Assembly: GCA_944320685.1 (NCBI GenBank)
Contig: CALUIK010000002.1
Location: 62,001 to 126,000 of the forward strand
Reading direction: 5' to 3'
DNA: 64,000 bases
Origin: an uncultured Alistipes sp.
GTDB lineage: Bacteria > Bacteroidota > Bacteroidia > Bacteroidales > Rikenellaceae
Shown here: piece after piece, positions 26,291 to 38,136 of the stretch
How the letters are laid out: each line of letters opens with the position of its first letter
How positions within the stretch are numbered: position 1 is the first letter of the stretch
Notes under the pieces: generated by a model
What the model was told of the DNA's origin: nothing
Seen by the model: the letters and a program-made list of their open reading frames with translations, nothing else
Database searches by the model: none
Translations under genes and position numbers: made by a program

Positions 26291-27580
26291 TCAGCACTTC
26301 GATGTCATTATGTCGAGTATCAGACGGTCGGTTTCGTTCATGCCCTCGCGGCCGATGGCAGTCAGGTTGTGTATCGTGCGGTCGACGTCGCGGTCGACAA
26401 TGCCCTCCAGTTCCGATACGCAGCGGTGTTCCATCGCCAGCATGGCCGAAAGAACCGCTGTCGAGACTCCGCTGGCGAGTTTCATGGCGCAGCTTGGCTT
26501 GGCGCCGTCGCATATCATGCCGGTGATGTTGGCTATCATGTTCTTCACGGCCATGCCTACCTCCTCGTAGCCGCCTCCCATCAGGTATGTTATGCCGCAG
26601 CTCGAACCCGAGGCGGCTACGACGCAGCCGCACAGCGCCGAGAGGCGCCCGAGGCTCTGCTTGATGTATATCACGGTGAGGTGGCTCAATGTGAGGGCGC
26701 GTATCATCTGTTCGCGCGAAGCGCCGCACTCCTCGCCGTATACCACTACGGGGAGCGTGGCCGTGATGCCTTGGTTGCCGCTGCCAGAGTTGCTCATGAC
26801 GGGGATCATGGCGCCGGCCATGCGGGCGTCGCATGCCGCGGCCGTGTAGGCTATGATCCTTGAGAATATGCTGTCGCCCATGATGTCGAGTTCGCGTTTG
26901 CTGCGCAGAGTCCGCCCCAGCGAGTGGCCGTAGTCTCCTTCGAAGGCGCGTTCGGCAGCGGCCTTGTTCAGGCGCATCGAGTCGAGTATGAACTCTATCT
27001 CATTGGCGGGGGCAGTCATGGCGAAGTCGTATACGCGGCGCAGTGTGAGCGCCGGTTCCTCCTCCGTATCATCGCCTGCGGCGCCCGATGCCGAATCCAG
27101 CAGGACCTCGTCGTCTCGCTTCAGGTATACGAAGGCTGTATGGCCTCCGGCGATGACGGCAATGGCGGAGTGTCCGCCGGCGGCGGCATCGACTTCGATG
27201 TATAGTTTCTCGTCTATGCCATGCTTGAGCGATACTGCGATGCGTTTTTCGTCTATGTACCGTTTACCTTGCATGACGGCCTGCGCGTCGGCATCCTTCA
27301 ACACTTCGAGTCCGTACTCCGAGCGGCCGGCGATGGCGCCGAGGGCTATGGCTATCGGCAGCCCTATCATACCGGTGCCGGGTATTCCCACACCCATGGC
27401 ATTCTTGAGAATATTGGCGCTCAAGCGTACTTCTATGCGCTCGGGCAGCATACCCAGTGTTTCGCGTACGCGGGCCGTGCACAACGCTACGGCCATAGGT
27501 TCGGTACACCCGATGGCGGGTACGACCTCGCGTTTTATGAGTGATATTATGGCCTTTCTTTCGGCCGGAGTAAACATCAT
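26291..27580 (-). CDS. L-cysteine desulfidase-like / UPF0597 (YhaM) family protein
   Basis: Product of 429 residues of the UPF0597 (serine dehydratase alpha-like) family, whose characterised archaeal relative CdsB is a [4Fe-4S] L-cysteine desulfidase. Possible cluster cysteines are visible: C25 in GCTEP, those in LCGCVVAASGSSCG, and ICDGAKPSC. The NSGSGNQGI glycine loop typical of the family is present. The frame is open to 27637, but that start lies inside a perfect promoter, so the double ATG at 27580/27577 is used. Likely substrates are L-cysteine or L-serine. It is transcribed alone from its promoter. Confidence 0.85.
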   Translation of the reverse strand: MMFTPAERKAIISLIKREVVPAIGCTEPMAVALCTARVRETLGMLPERIEVRLSANILKNAMGVGIPGTGMIGLPIAIALGAIAGRSEYGLEVLKDADAQAVMQGKRYIDEKRIAVSLKHGIDEKLYIEVDAAAGGHSAIAVIAGGHTAFVYLKRDDEVLLDSASGAAGDDTEEEPALTLRRVYDFAMTAPANEIEFILDSMRLNKAAAERAFEGDYGHSLGRTLRSKRELDIMGDSIFSRIIAYTAAACDARMAGAMIPVMSNSGSGNQGITATLPVVVYGEECGASREQMIRALTLSHLTVIYIKQSLGRLSALCGCVVAASGSSCGITYLMGGGYEEVGMAVKNMIANITGMICDGAKPSCAMKLASGVSTAVLSAMLAMEHRCVSELEGIVDRDVDRTIHNLTAIGREGMNETDRLILDIMTSKC

Positions 27581-27606
27581 GGCTGACTGTATTGGTAAAT
27601 CGTAAA

Positions 27607-27637
27607 CAAAATTAATCAAACGGTTCCGATCCGGCAA
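27607..27637 (-). promoter_or_regulatory. Promoter of the UPF0597 gene (TTG-N20-TAATTTTG)
   Basis: On the minus strand TTG (27637-27635) and TAATTTTG (27614-27607) are 20 bases apart, an ideal Bacteroidetes promoter. The predicted leader is about 23 bases to the ATG at 27580. This rules out the longer reading frame beginning at 27637. Confidence 0.88.
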
Positions 27638-27687
27638 TTGTTTGCCGTGTTTTTGTGATGTATTCTAACCGTGTTGGCGGCGGTTAC

Positions 27688-27723
27688 AAAACAGGCGGGA
27701 CGAAAATCGTCCCGCCTGTTTGC
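27688..27723 (-). terminator. Terminator after glnN
   Basis: AACAGGCGGGACGA-AAA-TCGTCCCGCCTGTT is a near-perfect 14-bp hairpin 17 bases beyond the glnN stop, with a TTTTG run on the minus-strand side. It also insulates the promoter of the next gene. Confidence 0.85.
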
Positions 27724-27739
27724 GTATGCGGACTGCGCG

Positions 27740-29911
27740 CTATCGTATGAAGAGCAGCTCCCTGTACTTGGGCAGCGGCCAGAGCTGGTCGTCGATGACC
27801 TCCTCCATCTTGTCGATGTGGTAGCGTATCTGGTCGAAGTATACGGCAACTGTGTCGTGGTAGACGATGGCCTTCTGCCGTTGGTCCTCGATCTTGTTTG
27901 CCACCTTGCGTGCCTCTACCATATCGTGCACCAGACGCTGGATGGTTGCCGTGTGCTCCTGTATGTCCTTTATCAGCTCGATGTCGGATGTCGACTTGAT
28001 GCCCAGTTCCTTCATCTTGTAGGCCTTGTCGAGCAGGATGGCCTCATACTTCGATGCCACGGGGATGATGTGGTTCATGGTGATGTCGCCCAGCACGCGA
28101 GCCTCTATCTGGATCTTCTTGGTATATGTCTCCCACTTGACCTCGGTGCGTGCCTCGAGCTCCACCTTGTTGTATATGCCCATGTCGCTGAACATCTTGA
28201 GGCTTTCCGGTGTGAGGTAGCGGTCGAAGATGAGGGGGGCGGAGGTTTCACAGTCGAGGCCGCGGCGCGCCGCTTCGGCCTTCCATTCGTCGGAGTATCC
28301 GTTGCCGTCGAAATGTACCGCCTTGCTGCTGCGTATGAGCTGCTTGATGGTCTCGTAGATGGCCTTCTCTTTCTTGATGCCTTTCTCGATCTTGGCGTCG
28401 ACGTCGGCCTTGAAGAGTGTGAGCTGTTCTGCCATTGCCGAGCAGAGGCATATCATCGCCTCGGCGCAGTTGTCCGACGAACCTACGGCGCGGAACTCGA
28501 AGCGGTTGCCCGTGAATGCGAAGGGCGAGGTGCGGTTGCGGTCGGTGTTGTCGAGCAGGATCGACGGGATCTGCGTCACGCCGCTCATCTTGAGCACGCT
28601 GCGGGCGTCGAAGCGGATTGCGTCGTCGCCCTTGCTATTTTCGAGTTTGTCGAGCACCGACGAGATCTGCGAGCCGAGGAAGGTGGAGATGATTGCAGGG
28701 GGCGCCTCGTTGGCGCCGAGACGGTGGGCGTTCGTCGCGCTCATGATGGCCGCCTTGAGCAGGCCGTTGTGGCGGTATACGGCAGCCATGACGTTCACGA
28801 GGAATGTGATGAACTGCAGGTTCTCGGCCGGTGTCTTGCCCGGGCCGAAGAGGTTTACGCCCGTGTCGGTTCCCAGCGACCAGTTGTTGTGCTTGCCCGA
28901 GCCGTTGATGCCTTTGAACGGCTTTTCGTGGAGCAGTACGCGGAAGTGATGGCGGCGCGAGATCTTGTCCATGACGGTCATCAGCAGTTGGTTGTGGTCG
29001 TTGGCGAGATTTGCCTCCTCGTATACCGGCGCCACTTCGAACTGATTGGGGGCCACCTCGTTGTGGCGTGTCTTCAACGGTATGCCTAGCTTGAGGCTTT
29101 CATACTCGAGATCCTTCATGAAAGAGATGACGCGCGACGGGATGGCACCGAAGTAGTGGTCCTCGAGCTGCTGGTTCTTGGCAGATTCGTGTCCCATGAG
29201 GGTGCGTCCCGTCAGTACGAGGTCGGGGCGCGCCGCCCAAAGGCTCTCGTCGACGAGGAAGAACTCCTGCTCCCAGCCGAGATATGTATATACGTGTTCG
29301 ACGTTCTTGTCGAAGTATCGGCATACCTCCGTGGCGGCCTTGTCGACGGCGGCGATGGCGCGCAGCAACGGTACCTTGTAGTCGAGCGCCTCGCCCGTGT
29401 AGGCGATGAATACGGTAGGTATACAGAGTGTGGTGTCGACTATGAAGGCGGGCGATGTGGGGTCCCATGCCGAATAGCCGCGTGCCTCGAAGGTGTTGCG
29501 AATCCCGCCGTTGGGGAAGGATGAGGCATCGGGCTCCTGCTGTGCGAGCACCTTTCCGGTGAAGGTCTCCAGTACGGCGCCCTTGCCGTCGGGGTCGGAG
29601 AAGGAGTCGTGCTTCTCGGCCGTGCCTCCCGTCAGGGGCTGGAACCAGTGGGTGTAGTGGTCGGCCCCGTTGTCGAGGGCCCACTGCCGCATGCCAGCGG
29701 CTACGCTGTCCGCCAGCTCGAGTTGCAGGGGGGTGCCGTTCTCCATGGTGTTGAGCAGAGCCTCGTAAGTCTGCTTGTCGAGATACCTGCGCATGGCGGC
29801 GCGGCCGAATACCTTTTCACCGAAATACTCCGACGGACGCGACGCCGGTGCCTTAACGTCCACGGCCCTGTGGTTCAGCGCCGCTTCAACCATTTTGAAT
29901 CTTAACAACAT
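27740..29911 (-). CDS. glnN: Glutamine synthetase type III
   Basis: ATP-dependent glutamine synthetase of the large GSIII class found mainly in Bacteroidetes and cyanobacteria; it assimilates ammonia into glutamine. The 723-residue length and motifs are diagnostic: FGRAAMRRYL near the N-terminus, NGADHYTHWFQPLTGGTAEKHDSF, the VAPNQFEVAPVYEEAN metal/glutamate block, and NGSGKHNNWSLGTD. The first ATG gives MLLRFKMVEAALNHR; the internal ATG at 29893 is an alternative start. It is monocistronic, between its own -7 box and a strong terminator. Confidence 0.96.
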   Translation of the reverse strand: MLLRFKMVEAALNHRAVDVKAPASRPSEYFGEKVFGRAAMRRYLDKQTYEALLNTMENGTPLQLELADSVAAGMRQWALDNGADHYTHWFQPLTGGTAEKHDSFSDPDGKGAVLETFTGKVLAQQEPDASSFPNGGIRNTFEARGYSAWDPTSPAFIVDTTLCIPTVFIAYTGEALDYKVPLLRAIAAVDKAATEVCRYFDKNVEHVYTYLGWEQEFFLVDESLWAARPDLVLTGRTLMGHESAKNQQLEDHYFGAIPSRVISFMKDLEYESLKLGIPLKTRHNEVAPNQFEVAPVYEEANLANDHNQLLMTVMDKISRRHHFRVLLHEKPFKGINGSGKHNNWSLGTDTGVNLFGPGKTPAENLQFITFLVNVMAAVYRHNGLLKAAIMSATNAHRLGANEAPPAIISTFLGSQISSVLDKLENSKGDDAIRFDARSVLKMSGVTQIPSILLDNTDRNRTSPFAFTGNRFEFRAVGSSDNCAEAMICLCSAMAEQLTLFKADVDAKIEKGIKKEKAIYETIKQLIRSSKAVHFDGNGYSDEWKAEAARRGLDCETSAPLIFDRYLTPESLKMFSDMGIYNKVELEARTEVKWETYTKKIQIEARVLGDITMNHIIPVASKYEAILLDKAYKMKELGIKSTSDIELIKDIQEHTATIQRLVHDMVEARKVANKIEDQRQKAIVYHDTVAVYFDQIRYHIDKMEEVIDDQLWPLPKYRELLFIR

Positions 29912-30002
29912 ATTTCAGCTTTTTTTTGAGTGTATCCGATGTTGTCGGAAGGATTGTGTCAGAAATATAAACTTGCGGTTTCTTTAAATTCTTCCTATGG
30001 TG

Positions 30003-30010
30003 CAAATATA
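30003..30010 (-). promoter_or_regulatory. -7 box (TATATTTG) for glnN
   Basis: CAAATATA on the plus strand reads TATATTTG on the minus strand, 92 bases upstream of the glnN start. No TTG at 19-21 bases is found upstream. Predicted leader of about 85 bases. Confidence 0.6.
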
Positions 30011-30313
30011 TGCATTTTCCGTTATTGTAGTGTTAAAATATGCGTATTTTGCGATTTTGATGTGTGAAAATTGCGTGTTTCGCCGATTTTTTCATCTGAT
30101 ATTTCCGGTTCTGATGTCTTTTTTTCGGTATATGGGAAAAAGTAGGCACTTTGGAAAATGGGGCTATTTGTATACTATTAGATTAAAAATAGCTTAAATA
30201 GGAAATAACAATAAAATCTTTGCCATGAATGACGCCTCGCTGCCGTCGGCCGCAAGCGGAATAATGATGTTATTTTCTTAACGGAAAGAGGTGCGGCGAA
30301 CTGAAAAAAATAG

Positions 30314-30321
30314 TATATTTG
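30314..30321 (+). promoter_or_regulatory. -7 box (TATATTTG) for mutA-mutB
   Basis: Exact TAnnTTTG match, 94 bases before the mutA ATG, preceded by an A-run. No TTG at the usual distance. The leader to mutA is about 90 bases. Confidence 0.65.
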
Positions 30322-30415
30322 TAGAACCAACCATGCAAAGCTGTAAGTAAAAGCCTTGAAAAACCTTTCAGTGACGAATATAAAAGCACATACACTAAAC
30401 TAATTCCTAACAATT

Positions 30416-32272
30416 ATGTCTAATACCGAAAGAGAAAAGTTGTTCACCGAGTTCCCGCCCGTCTCGACGGAGCAGTGGGAAGCGGCGATTACGACAGACT
30501 TAAAAGGGGCCGACTATGAGCGCAAGCTCGTATGGAGAACCCCCGAAGGATTCAACGTGCGCCCCTATTACAGGGCCGAGAATCTGGAGGGTATCGAGTT
30601 CCTCGGATCGCAGGCCGGCGAATTCCCTTACGTCAGGGGTACGCACAACAGCAACGATTGGCGCATACATCAGACTTTGACGGTAGAATCGGCTGCCGAA
30701 GCCAACGCCGAAGCGCTTAAGATTCTCAACGCCGGAGTGGATGCCATCGGGTTCCACATCGTTTCGGAGAACTTCTCTGCCGAGGACCTCGACACGCTGC
30801 TCAAGGATGTATACATCCCTGCCGTCGAGATTACATTTTCGGGCCGGAAGATGGGCAAGGTTGCCGGCATGGTGCTCGACAAGGTAGAGGCTATGGGCCT
30901 TGACAAGGAGAGCGTGCATATCAACTTCTGCATCGACCCCATCGTGAAGAACCTTTCGACCAAAGGCCACTTCTGCTGCAGCGACGCTACGGGAGAACAC
31001 TGTTTCTCGAAAATTGTCGAGCTCATCAGGCGTACGGCCGATTACAAGGGCATCCGCGTTGTGAACGTGACGGGAAGCACCTTCAGCAATGCGGGTTCTA
31101 CCATCGTCGAGGAGCTCGCTTTCACACTCTCGGCTGCGCACGACTACCTTGTCAAGCTCACCGAGGCCGGCCTTACGGTCGACGAGGCGGCACGCAAGAT
31201 ACGTTTCACGTTCGCCGTCACGTCGTCGTACTTCATGGAGATAGCCAAGTTCCGCGCCGCACGCATGTTGTGGGCCAATATAGTTAAGGGGTATAATCCC
31301 GAGTGCGAATGCTCGTGCAAGATGTTCGCACACGCAGTCACCTCGACGTGGAACCAGACCGTGTATGATCCTTATGTGAACATGCTCCGCGGCACTACGG
31401 AGGCCATGTCGGCATCGCTGGCCGGCGTGCATTCGCTGGAGGTTACGCCGTTCGACTACGCATTCGAGGCCCCGAACGATTTTTCGAAGCGTATCGCCCG
31501 CAACGTGGAGCTGCTGCTCAAGCACGAGTCGCATTTCGACCGCGTGGTGGATCCTGCCGGCGGTTCGTACTATATCGAGACCCTTACGCGCAACATCGCT
31601 GATCAGGCATGGAAGCTCTTCCTCGAGATCGAGGATAAGGGCGGCTATATTGCGGCTTTCGAACAGGGCTTCATCGTGGAGCGCGTGAAGGCTTCGGCCG
31701 CAGCCAAGGACAGGAACATCGCTACGCGCCGTCAGGTGCTGCTGGGTGCCAACCAGTATCCCAACTTCACCGAGGTCGCCGCCGACACCATCACCGACGA
31801 GGTGGTAACGCGCAAGCATGCCGAGGGCAACGTGCTGACTCCGTACCGCGGCGCTATGGCCTTCGAGCAGATGCGCCTGCATGTCGACCGCAGCGGCAAG
31901 GCGCCCAAGGCGTTCATGCTTACCTGCGGCAATCTCGCCATGGCGCGCGCCCGTGCACAGTTCTCTTGCAACTTCTTCGCTTGTGCGGGTATCCGCGTTC
32001 AGGACAATACCTTCTTCAAGTCTGTCGAGGAGGGTGTGGCCGCTGCATTGGAGGCGAAAGCCGACATCGTGGTTGTATGTTCGTCGGACGACGACTATGC
32101 GGAGCTGGCGCCGCGCGTGAAGGAGCTGTTGGGCGGCAAGGCCATACTTGTCGTAGCAGGTGCTCCCGCATGCACGCCCGAGCTCGAGGCGCAGGGTATA
32201 ACCAATTTCATAAACGTAAAGAGTAACGTACTCGAAACTCTGAAGTTCTACCTCAAAGAGTTGGGTATCTAA
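30416..32272 (+). CDS. mutA: Methylmalonyl-CoA mutase small (beta) subunit
   Basis: Non-catalytic partner of MutB in the heterodimeric, B12-dependent mutase that interconverts succinyl-CoA and (R)-methylmalonyl-CoA on the route to or from propionate. The 618-residue protein has the mutase barrel ([38 protein letters not shown]) and a C-terminal flavodoxin-like domain without the DxHxxG cobalamin motif, as expected for the small subunit. It is 11 bases upstream of mutB and co-transcribed. Confidence 0.96.
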   Translation: MSNTEREKLFTEFPPVSTEQWEAAITTDLKGADYERKLVWRTPEGFNVRPYYRAENLEGIEFLGSQAGEFPYVRGTHNSNDWRIHQTLTVESAAEANAEALKILNAGVDAIGFHIVSENFSAEDLDTLLKDVYIPAVEITFSGRKMGKVAGMVLDKVEAMGLDKESVHINFCIDPIVKNLSTKGHFCCSDATGEHCFSKIVELIRRTADYKGIRVVNVTGSTFSNAGSTIVEELAFTLSAAHDYLVKLTEAGLTVDEAARKIRFTFAVTSSYFMEIAKFRAARMLWANIVKGYNPECECSCKMFAHAVTSTWNQTVYDPYVNMLRGTTEAMSASLAGVHSLEVTPFDYAFEAPNDFSKRIARNVELLLKHESHFDRVVDPAGGSYYIETLTRNIADQAWKLFLEIEDKGGYIAAFEQGFIVERVKASAAAKDRNIATRRQVLLGANQYPNFTEVAADTITDEVVTRKHAEGNVLTPYRGAMAFEQMRLHVDRSGKAPKAFMLTCGNLAMARARAQFSCNFFACAGIRVQDNTFFKSVEEGVAAALEAKADIVVVCSSDDDYAELAPRVKELLGGKAILVVAGAPACTPELEAQGITNFINVKSNVLETLKFYLKELGI

Positions 32273-32283
32273 AAAGCAAAGTT

Positions 32284-34416
<2,133 letters not shown>

Positions 34417-34443
34417 TCCGATTCCTCGGTAATTATAATTGTC

Positions 34444-34474
34444 GGCCGCCCCTCTCCGCAGGGGCGGCCTTTTT
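34444..34474 (+). terminator. Terminator after mutB
   Basis: GGCCGCCCCT-CTCCGC-AGGGGCGGCC followed by five T's; a 10-bp GC-rich stem 28 bases after the mutB stop. Confidence 0.93.
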
Positions 34475-34658
34475 ATGCAGGGTGCGTTTGTGCGCGTCCG
34501 CCTGCATTGCAGATCTGCTGTAATAGTGCACGTTGGCAGGCATATATTATGCGCTGGTTGTCCCGTCTGCAGATGGTCTACGGCCCGTGTGCAATGCGGT
34601 GTGTGTAAATCGGCCGAAGCAAGTTGGGTATGGTACAGTACAGGGTGCGTTGCAAGGC

Positions 34659-34696
34659 AAAAAAGGAAGCATCCAGACGGATGCTTCCTTTTTTCA
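34659..34696 (-). terminator. Terminator after the PpiD-like gene
   Basis: AAAAAAGGAAGCATCC-AGAC-GGATGCTTCCTTTTTT is a perfect hairpin with A/T tracts on both sides, 19 bases from the end of the minus-strand PpiD-like gene. It could work in both directions. Between it and the mutB terminator (34475-34658) I see no gene or structure. Confidence 0.92.
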
Positions 34697-34714
34697 TATA
34701 GGATATGTCTTCTG

Positions 34715-36745
34715 TTAGAAGTACTTTCCGCGCAGATCGTCGATCTCTGCCATCCGTTGTATGGCCATTACCGATGCCTGCATCGCCAGATTCTCCATCG
34801 TGGCCTGAAGACGCACCTTTTCGGCTTCGGCACTCTGTGCGTCGCCCTTTTCTATGTTGTCAACGACGAATACGACAGCACCTGAGTAGCCTTTTACGGG
34901 GGCTGAAACCGTTCCAGTCTGTTCGGTTGCTGCGATGGCGCCGATAACCGCAGGTTCGAGACCCAGCTCGGCGATCATGTAGTCGTTGAACCTGACACCC
35001 TCGAATTGGGCGACCTCAGTGCCGGCGTTCTTTGCGGCCTCGTCGATCGAGGCCCCCGAGAGTTTGTCCTTCAACATGTCGAACTTCTTGTTACGGCCTA
35101 TCTCCTGCATTATCGAGAAGCTTACATCCTCGAGCGGCGTATATTTCGAGTCGTCGATGTCGGTGAGTATGGCTACGGCGTAGTCCTTTCCGACGTTGAA
35201 TATCTCCGAAATATCGCCAATCTTGGCCCCGTTGGCCCAGCGTACCATTTCGCGGGTATTTTCAAGTCCGTTGATCGAGCGCTCGCCCTGTGCTATATCT
35301 GCCACGCGGGGCGTTACAGCAGCTGCCGAGGCGGCGTTCTGGAACGCTTCGAGCGAACCCTTGGCGTCGACGGTGAAGATGCTTGCAGTGTTGTGTATGT
35401 CGCGGCGCGTTGCCTCCGAGGCTTCGACAGGGTAGGTTATCGTACCCGTGACGGCGAATTTCTTCGGCGCGTCTGCGCGGGTGACCTTCAGGATCTGTAT
35501 GGCGTTGCCGATGTTGGTCTTGATGATGTCACCCTTCTTGGCTTCTGCCAGCTGGTCGGCCATGTCGGTGGTGAATCCCGAGAAGGGCATTACGCCTATA
35601 TCGCCGCCGTTCTGCGCTGTAGCGGTATATGTCGAATATTTGGCTGCGGCCTCGGCAAAGTCGGCGCCGTTCTGCAATGCGGTGTATAGGCTGTCGGCCA
35701 AAGCCGAATCCTGTGCCGAGAGAACTATGTGGCTGAGACCTATCGAATCGGGAGCCATCTTGGTAGCAACGGCTCGTGTCATGACCCATTCGTTTGACTT
35801 GAGCACGGGGCCGTACTGCCCGCCGTCGAGTATCACGGCTTCCTCCTCGTCGAGTTGTGCGGCCGATACATAGTGGTCGGCAATGGTGCCCTTGATGTTC
35901 TTGCGGACGAATGCGCGTACGTCCTCTGCTGCCGCGAACTCGTCGCCTACGGCGCGGACCTCTTTCTCGAGTTCGAGCATGTCGTCATCGGTGGGGTTGA
36001 CCTCGAACACGACGTACGAGATCGTGCGGTGGGGCTGCTGGATATACGAATTCTTATGCTCGTCGTAATATTTCTGCACCTCGGCCTGCGACACCGTTAC
36101 GAGCGAGTCGGCTATGGTGTTGTACTTTAGCATGACGTAACGTCCCGAACGGCTCTCGTTGGCGGCCTTTACGCCGTTCTCCACCTCCAGGGCGTTGGGA
36201 TATATGCCGGCACGGATCATGCCCAGATACTTCGACATCATGCGGTCGAGCATGGCCTGTGAATTGAGGTATGACCAGAACGACTGGTACTGGGGGTTTG
36301 CGCTCACCTGCGTAAGGAACGAACTGATCGTTTCGGGGCGGTATTCGCCTGTTTGTGGGTCGGCGAAGGCGCTGTAGTACACCTGTGAGGGGTGTTCGCC
36401 GCTGAGCATCGACATACGTTCGGCCTCGCTTACTTTGATTCCCATTTTTTCGAATTCGGGCAGGAGCATATGCTTGGCGATGAGGCCTTGCCATGCAGCG
36501 TTGGCCAAGGCATCGGCCTGTGCTTCGTCAGATTCCGAACCGCCGTTGTTGGCCTTTACTGTCTCGTATTCGTTCAGGTACTCGGAGTAGCGGATTTTGT
36601 CGCCGTTGATAACACCCACTTTGGGATCGTTGTTAGTGAATCCCATGTCGGTCCTCAAAGAGAAGATGAATGCCAAAAGCGCAAGTGCGATGATTACCGA
36701 AAGCACTACGCCGAATTTGGTCCTTAAAGTGTTTAAACTCGCCAT
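34715..36745 (-). CDS. PpiD-like periplasmic foldase (SurA_N + parvulin PPIase)
   Basis: Membrane-anchored periplasmic chaperone/peptidyl-prolyl isomerase. The 676-residue protein has one N-terminal membrane helix (FGVVLSVIIALALLAFIFSL, about residues 12-31) in the place expected for PpiD, a SurA-N-like helical region, and a parvulin domain around IGLSHIVLSAQDSALADSLY...NGGDIGVMPFSGF. A second, degenerate parvulin-like repeat may follow. It probably aids folding of outer-membrane proteins. It has its own -7 box and a strong terminator and lies after CNNM, LptC and TPR genes, which is a familiar Bacteroidales neighbourhood. Confidence 0.88.
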   Translation of the reverse strand: MASLNTLRTKFGVVLSVIIALALLAFIFSLRTDMGFTNNDPKVGVINGDKIRYSEYLNEYETVKANNGGSESDEAQADALANAAWQGLIAKHMLLPEFEKMGIKVSEAERMSMLSGEHPSQVYYSAFADPQTGEYRPETISSFLTQVSANPQYQSFWSYLNSQAMLDRMMSKYLGMIRAGIYPNALEVENGVKAANESRSGRYVMLKYNTIADSLVTVSQAEVQKYYDEHKNSYIQQPHRTISYVVFEVNPTDDDMLELEKEVRAVGDEFAAAEDVRAFVRKNIKGTIADHYVSAAQLDEEEAVILDGGQYGPVLKSNEWVMTRAVATKMAPDSIGLSHIVLSAQDSALADSLYTALQNGADFAEAAAKYSTYTATAQNGGDIGVMPFSGFTTDMADQLAEAKKGDIIKTNIGNAIQILKVTRADAPKKFAVTGTITYPVEASEATRRDIHNTASIFTVDAKGSLEAFQNAASAAAVTPRVADIAQGERSINGLENTREMVRWANGAKIGDISEIFNVGKDYAVAILTDIDDSKYTPLEDVSFSIMQEIGRNKKFDMLKDKLSGASIDEAAKNAGTEVAQFEGVRFNDYMIAELGLEPAVIGAIAATEQTGTVSAPVKGYSGAVVFVVDNIEKGDAQSAEAEKVRLQATMENLAMQASVMAIQRMAEIDDLRGKYF

Positions 36746-36786
36746 AATTGTATGTAATTACTATATTTTTGTTCGTTTTGAGCCAC

Positions 36787-36794
36787 CAAAGATA
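36787..36794 (-). promoter_or_regulatory. -7 box (TATCTTTG) for the PpiD-like gene
   Basis: CAAAGATA on the plus strand; TATCTTTG on the minus strand, 41 bases upstream of the start codon. No TTG at the -33 position. Confidence 0.6.
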
Positions 36795-36836
36795 GTAAAA
36801 TAATTCCTATTGCTCATATTATTGTAGGATATTTTG

Positions 36837-38114
36837 TTACATCTTTTTCACGCGGGCGAGTTCCACCCTCGCGCGCGTAGATCGCAGGATGTGTATTTCG
36901 AGGCCGCCGTCCAGCAGTGTCTCGCCTGCCGCGGGGATTCCTTCATACTTGCGTATGATGTATCCGGCCAGCGTGTCGTATTCGTCACTCTCCTCGATTC
37001 CCAGACCGTAATGTTCGTTCAGATACTCCACGTCGAGGCGGCACGAGAAGATGTATTCGCCCTCGGCAATCTTTTTCTCGACGGTGCGCTGTACGTCGTG
37101 TTCATCCTCGATGTCGCCGAAGATCTCCTCCAAAACGTCCTCGAGGGATATGATGCCCGCGGTACCGCCGAATTCGTCGATAACCACCGCCACGCTCGAC
37201 TTCTGCTTGATGAAGGTCTGCAGCATGTTTTGCAGAGGCAGGGTTTCGGCTACGCAGTTCACCTTCTTCATCACCTCCGATATTGCGGCCGGTTTTTCGA
37301 AGAGGCTTTTCGAGTTGACGTAACCGATGATGTTGTCGATGCTTTCGCGCCAGACGAAGATACGCGAGAACTTCGTTTCGATGAACCGCTGCGTCAGCTC
37401 TTCGATGCTCGTGTCGTCTATACCTACGGCCTCGACATCCACACGCGATACCATGCAGTCGCGTACGCGCAGGTCGGCGAAATCGAGTGCGTTTTGGAAT
37501 ATCTTTATCTCGTCCTCTTCCTCCTGCTGCGGCTCTACGGTTTCGGCATCCATCAGGTTGACAAGATCCTCACGGTTGAAGGGGGCGGCCATGTCGGTCT
37601 TGACGGCCTTATGCCCGGACAGGCGCAGTATGCCGTACGAGAGCCATGTTGTAAAGATGGCGATGGGGTAGAGCAGCAGATAGAAGAACAGTATGACGGG
37701 GTACAGCGTCGAGTAGTAGAAGTTGGGATTGTTCCTGACAATAGATTTGGGAAGGAACTCGCCGCAGAAAAGAATGATGGCGGTGGAGATTACCGTTTCG
37801 GTTATGACGGAGCCGTTCACCGCAAGCGATTCCCATCCTGCGGCCTGCGCCAGCAGGCGCAGCGCCGTGGACATGCAGAGCGAGTATATTACCAGGCATA
37901 TATTGTTGCCTACGAGAATGGTGGTGATGTACTGCCCGGGGTGTTTCTCGAACAGTCCGGCAACCAGATCGAAGAAACGGCTCTGTTTGCGCCCTATCTC
38001 CACCATCAGGCGGTTCTTGCTCAGAAACGCTATCTCCATGCCGGAGAAGAATGCCGACAGCGTGAGCATGACGGCGATTATTATGACCGAATTGATTAGT
38101 TCCGCGGAGTACAT
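36837..38114 (-). CDS. CNNM/CorC-HlyC family membrane protein
   Basis: Product of 425 residues with a DUF21 (CNNM) transmembrane domain (helices in the first ~170 residues, containing LSAFFSGMEIAFLSKNR), a pair of CBS domains (VDVEAVGIDDTSIEELTQRFIE and VAVVIDEFGGTAGIISLEDVLEEIFGDI), and a C-terminal CorC/HlyC domain. These 'hemolysin' proteins are linked to Mg2+/Co2+ handling. The frame extends upstream to 38327 but that stretch lies in lptC; the ATG at 38114, 22 bases after the lptC stop, gives the family start MYSAELINS. Confidence 0.9.
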   Translation of the reverse strand: MYSAELINSVIIIAVMLTLSAFFSGMEIAFLSKNRLMVEIGRKQSRFFDLVAGLFEKHPGQYITTILVGNNICLVIYSLCMSTALRLLAQAAGWESLAVNGSVITETVISTAIILFCGEFLPKSIVRNNPNFYYSTLYPVILFFYLLLYPIAIFTTWLSYGILRLSGHKAVKTDMAAPFNREDLVNLMDAETVEPQQEEEDEIKIFQNALDFADLRVRDCMVSRVDVEAVGIDDTSIEELTQRFIETKFSRIFVWRESIDNIIGYVNSKSLFEKPAAISEVMKKVNCVAETLPLQNMLQTFIKQKSSVAVVIDEFGGTAGIISLEDVLEEIFGDIEDEHDVQRTVEKKIAEGEYIFSCRLDVEYLNEHYGLGIEESDEYDTLAGYIIRKYEGIPAAGETLLDGGLEIHILRSTRARVELARVKKM

Positions 38115-38136
38115 GATAGCATGAGGTGATATTGTG

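Larger units (their letters stand above)
29912..30415. other. AT-rich divergent regulatory region of 504 bases
   Basis: Separates glnN (minus) from mutA (plus). It is much more AT-rich than the genes around it. It holds -7 boxes for both genes at 30003-30010 and 30314-30321. A 66-codon frame at 29997-30197 overlaps the glnN promoter and looks random. No cobalamin riboswitch box is visible in the roughly 95-base mutA leader. No tRNA or repeat was seen. Confidence 0.65.

Noticed and set aside
29997..30197. A 66-codon frame with hydrophobic product in the glnN-mutA gap
   Set aside because: It starts over the glnN -7 box in AT-rich DNA and lacks any promoter of its own; likely chance.
30322..30415. 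Possible cobalamin riboswitch in the mutA leader
   Set aside because: The leader is only about 95 bases, shorter than B12 riboswitches, and no B12-box-like sequence was seen.
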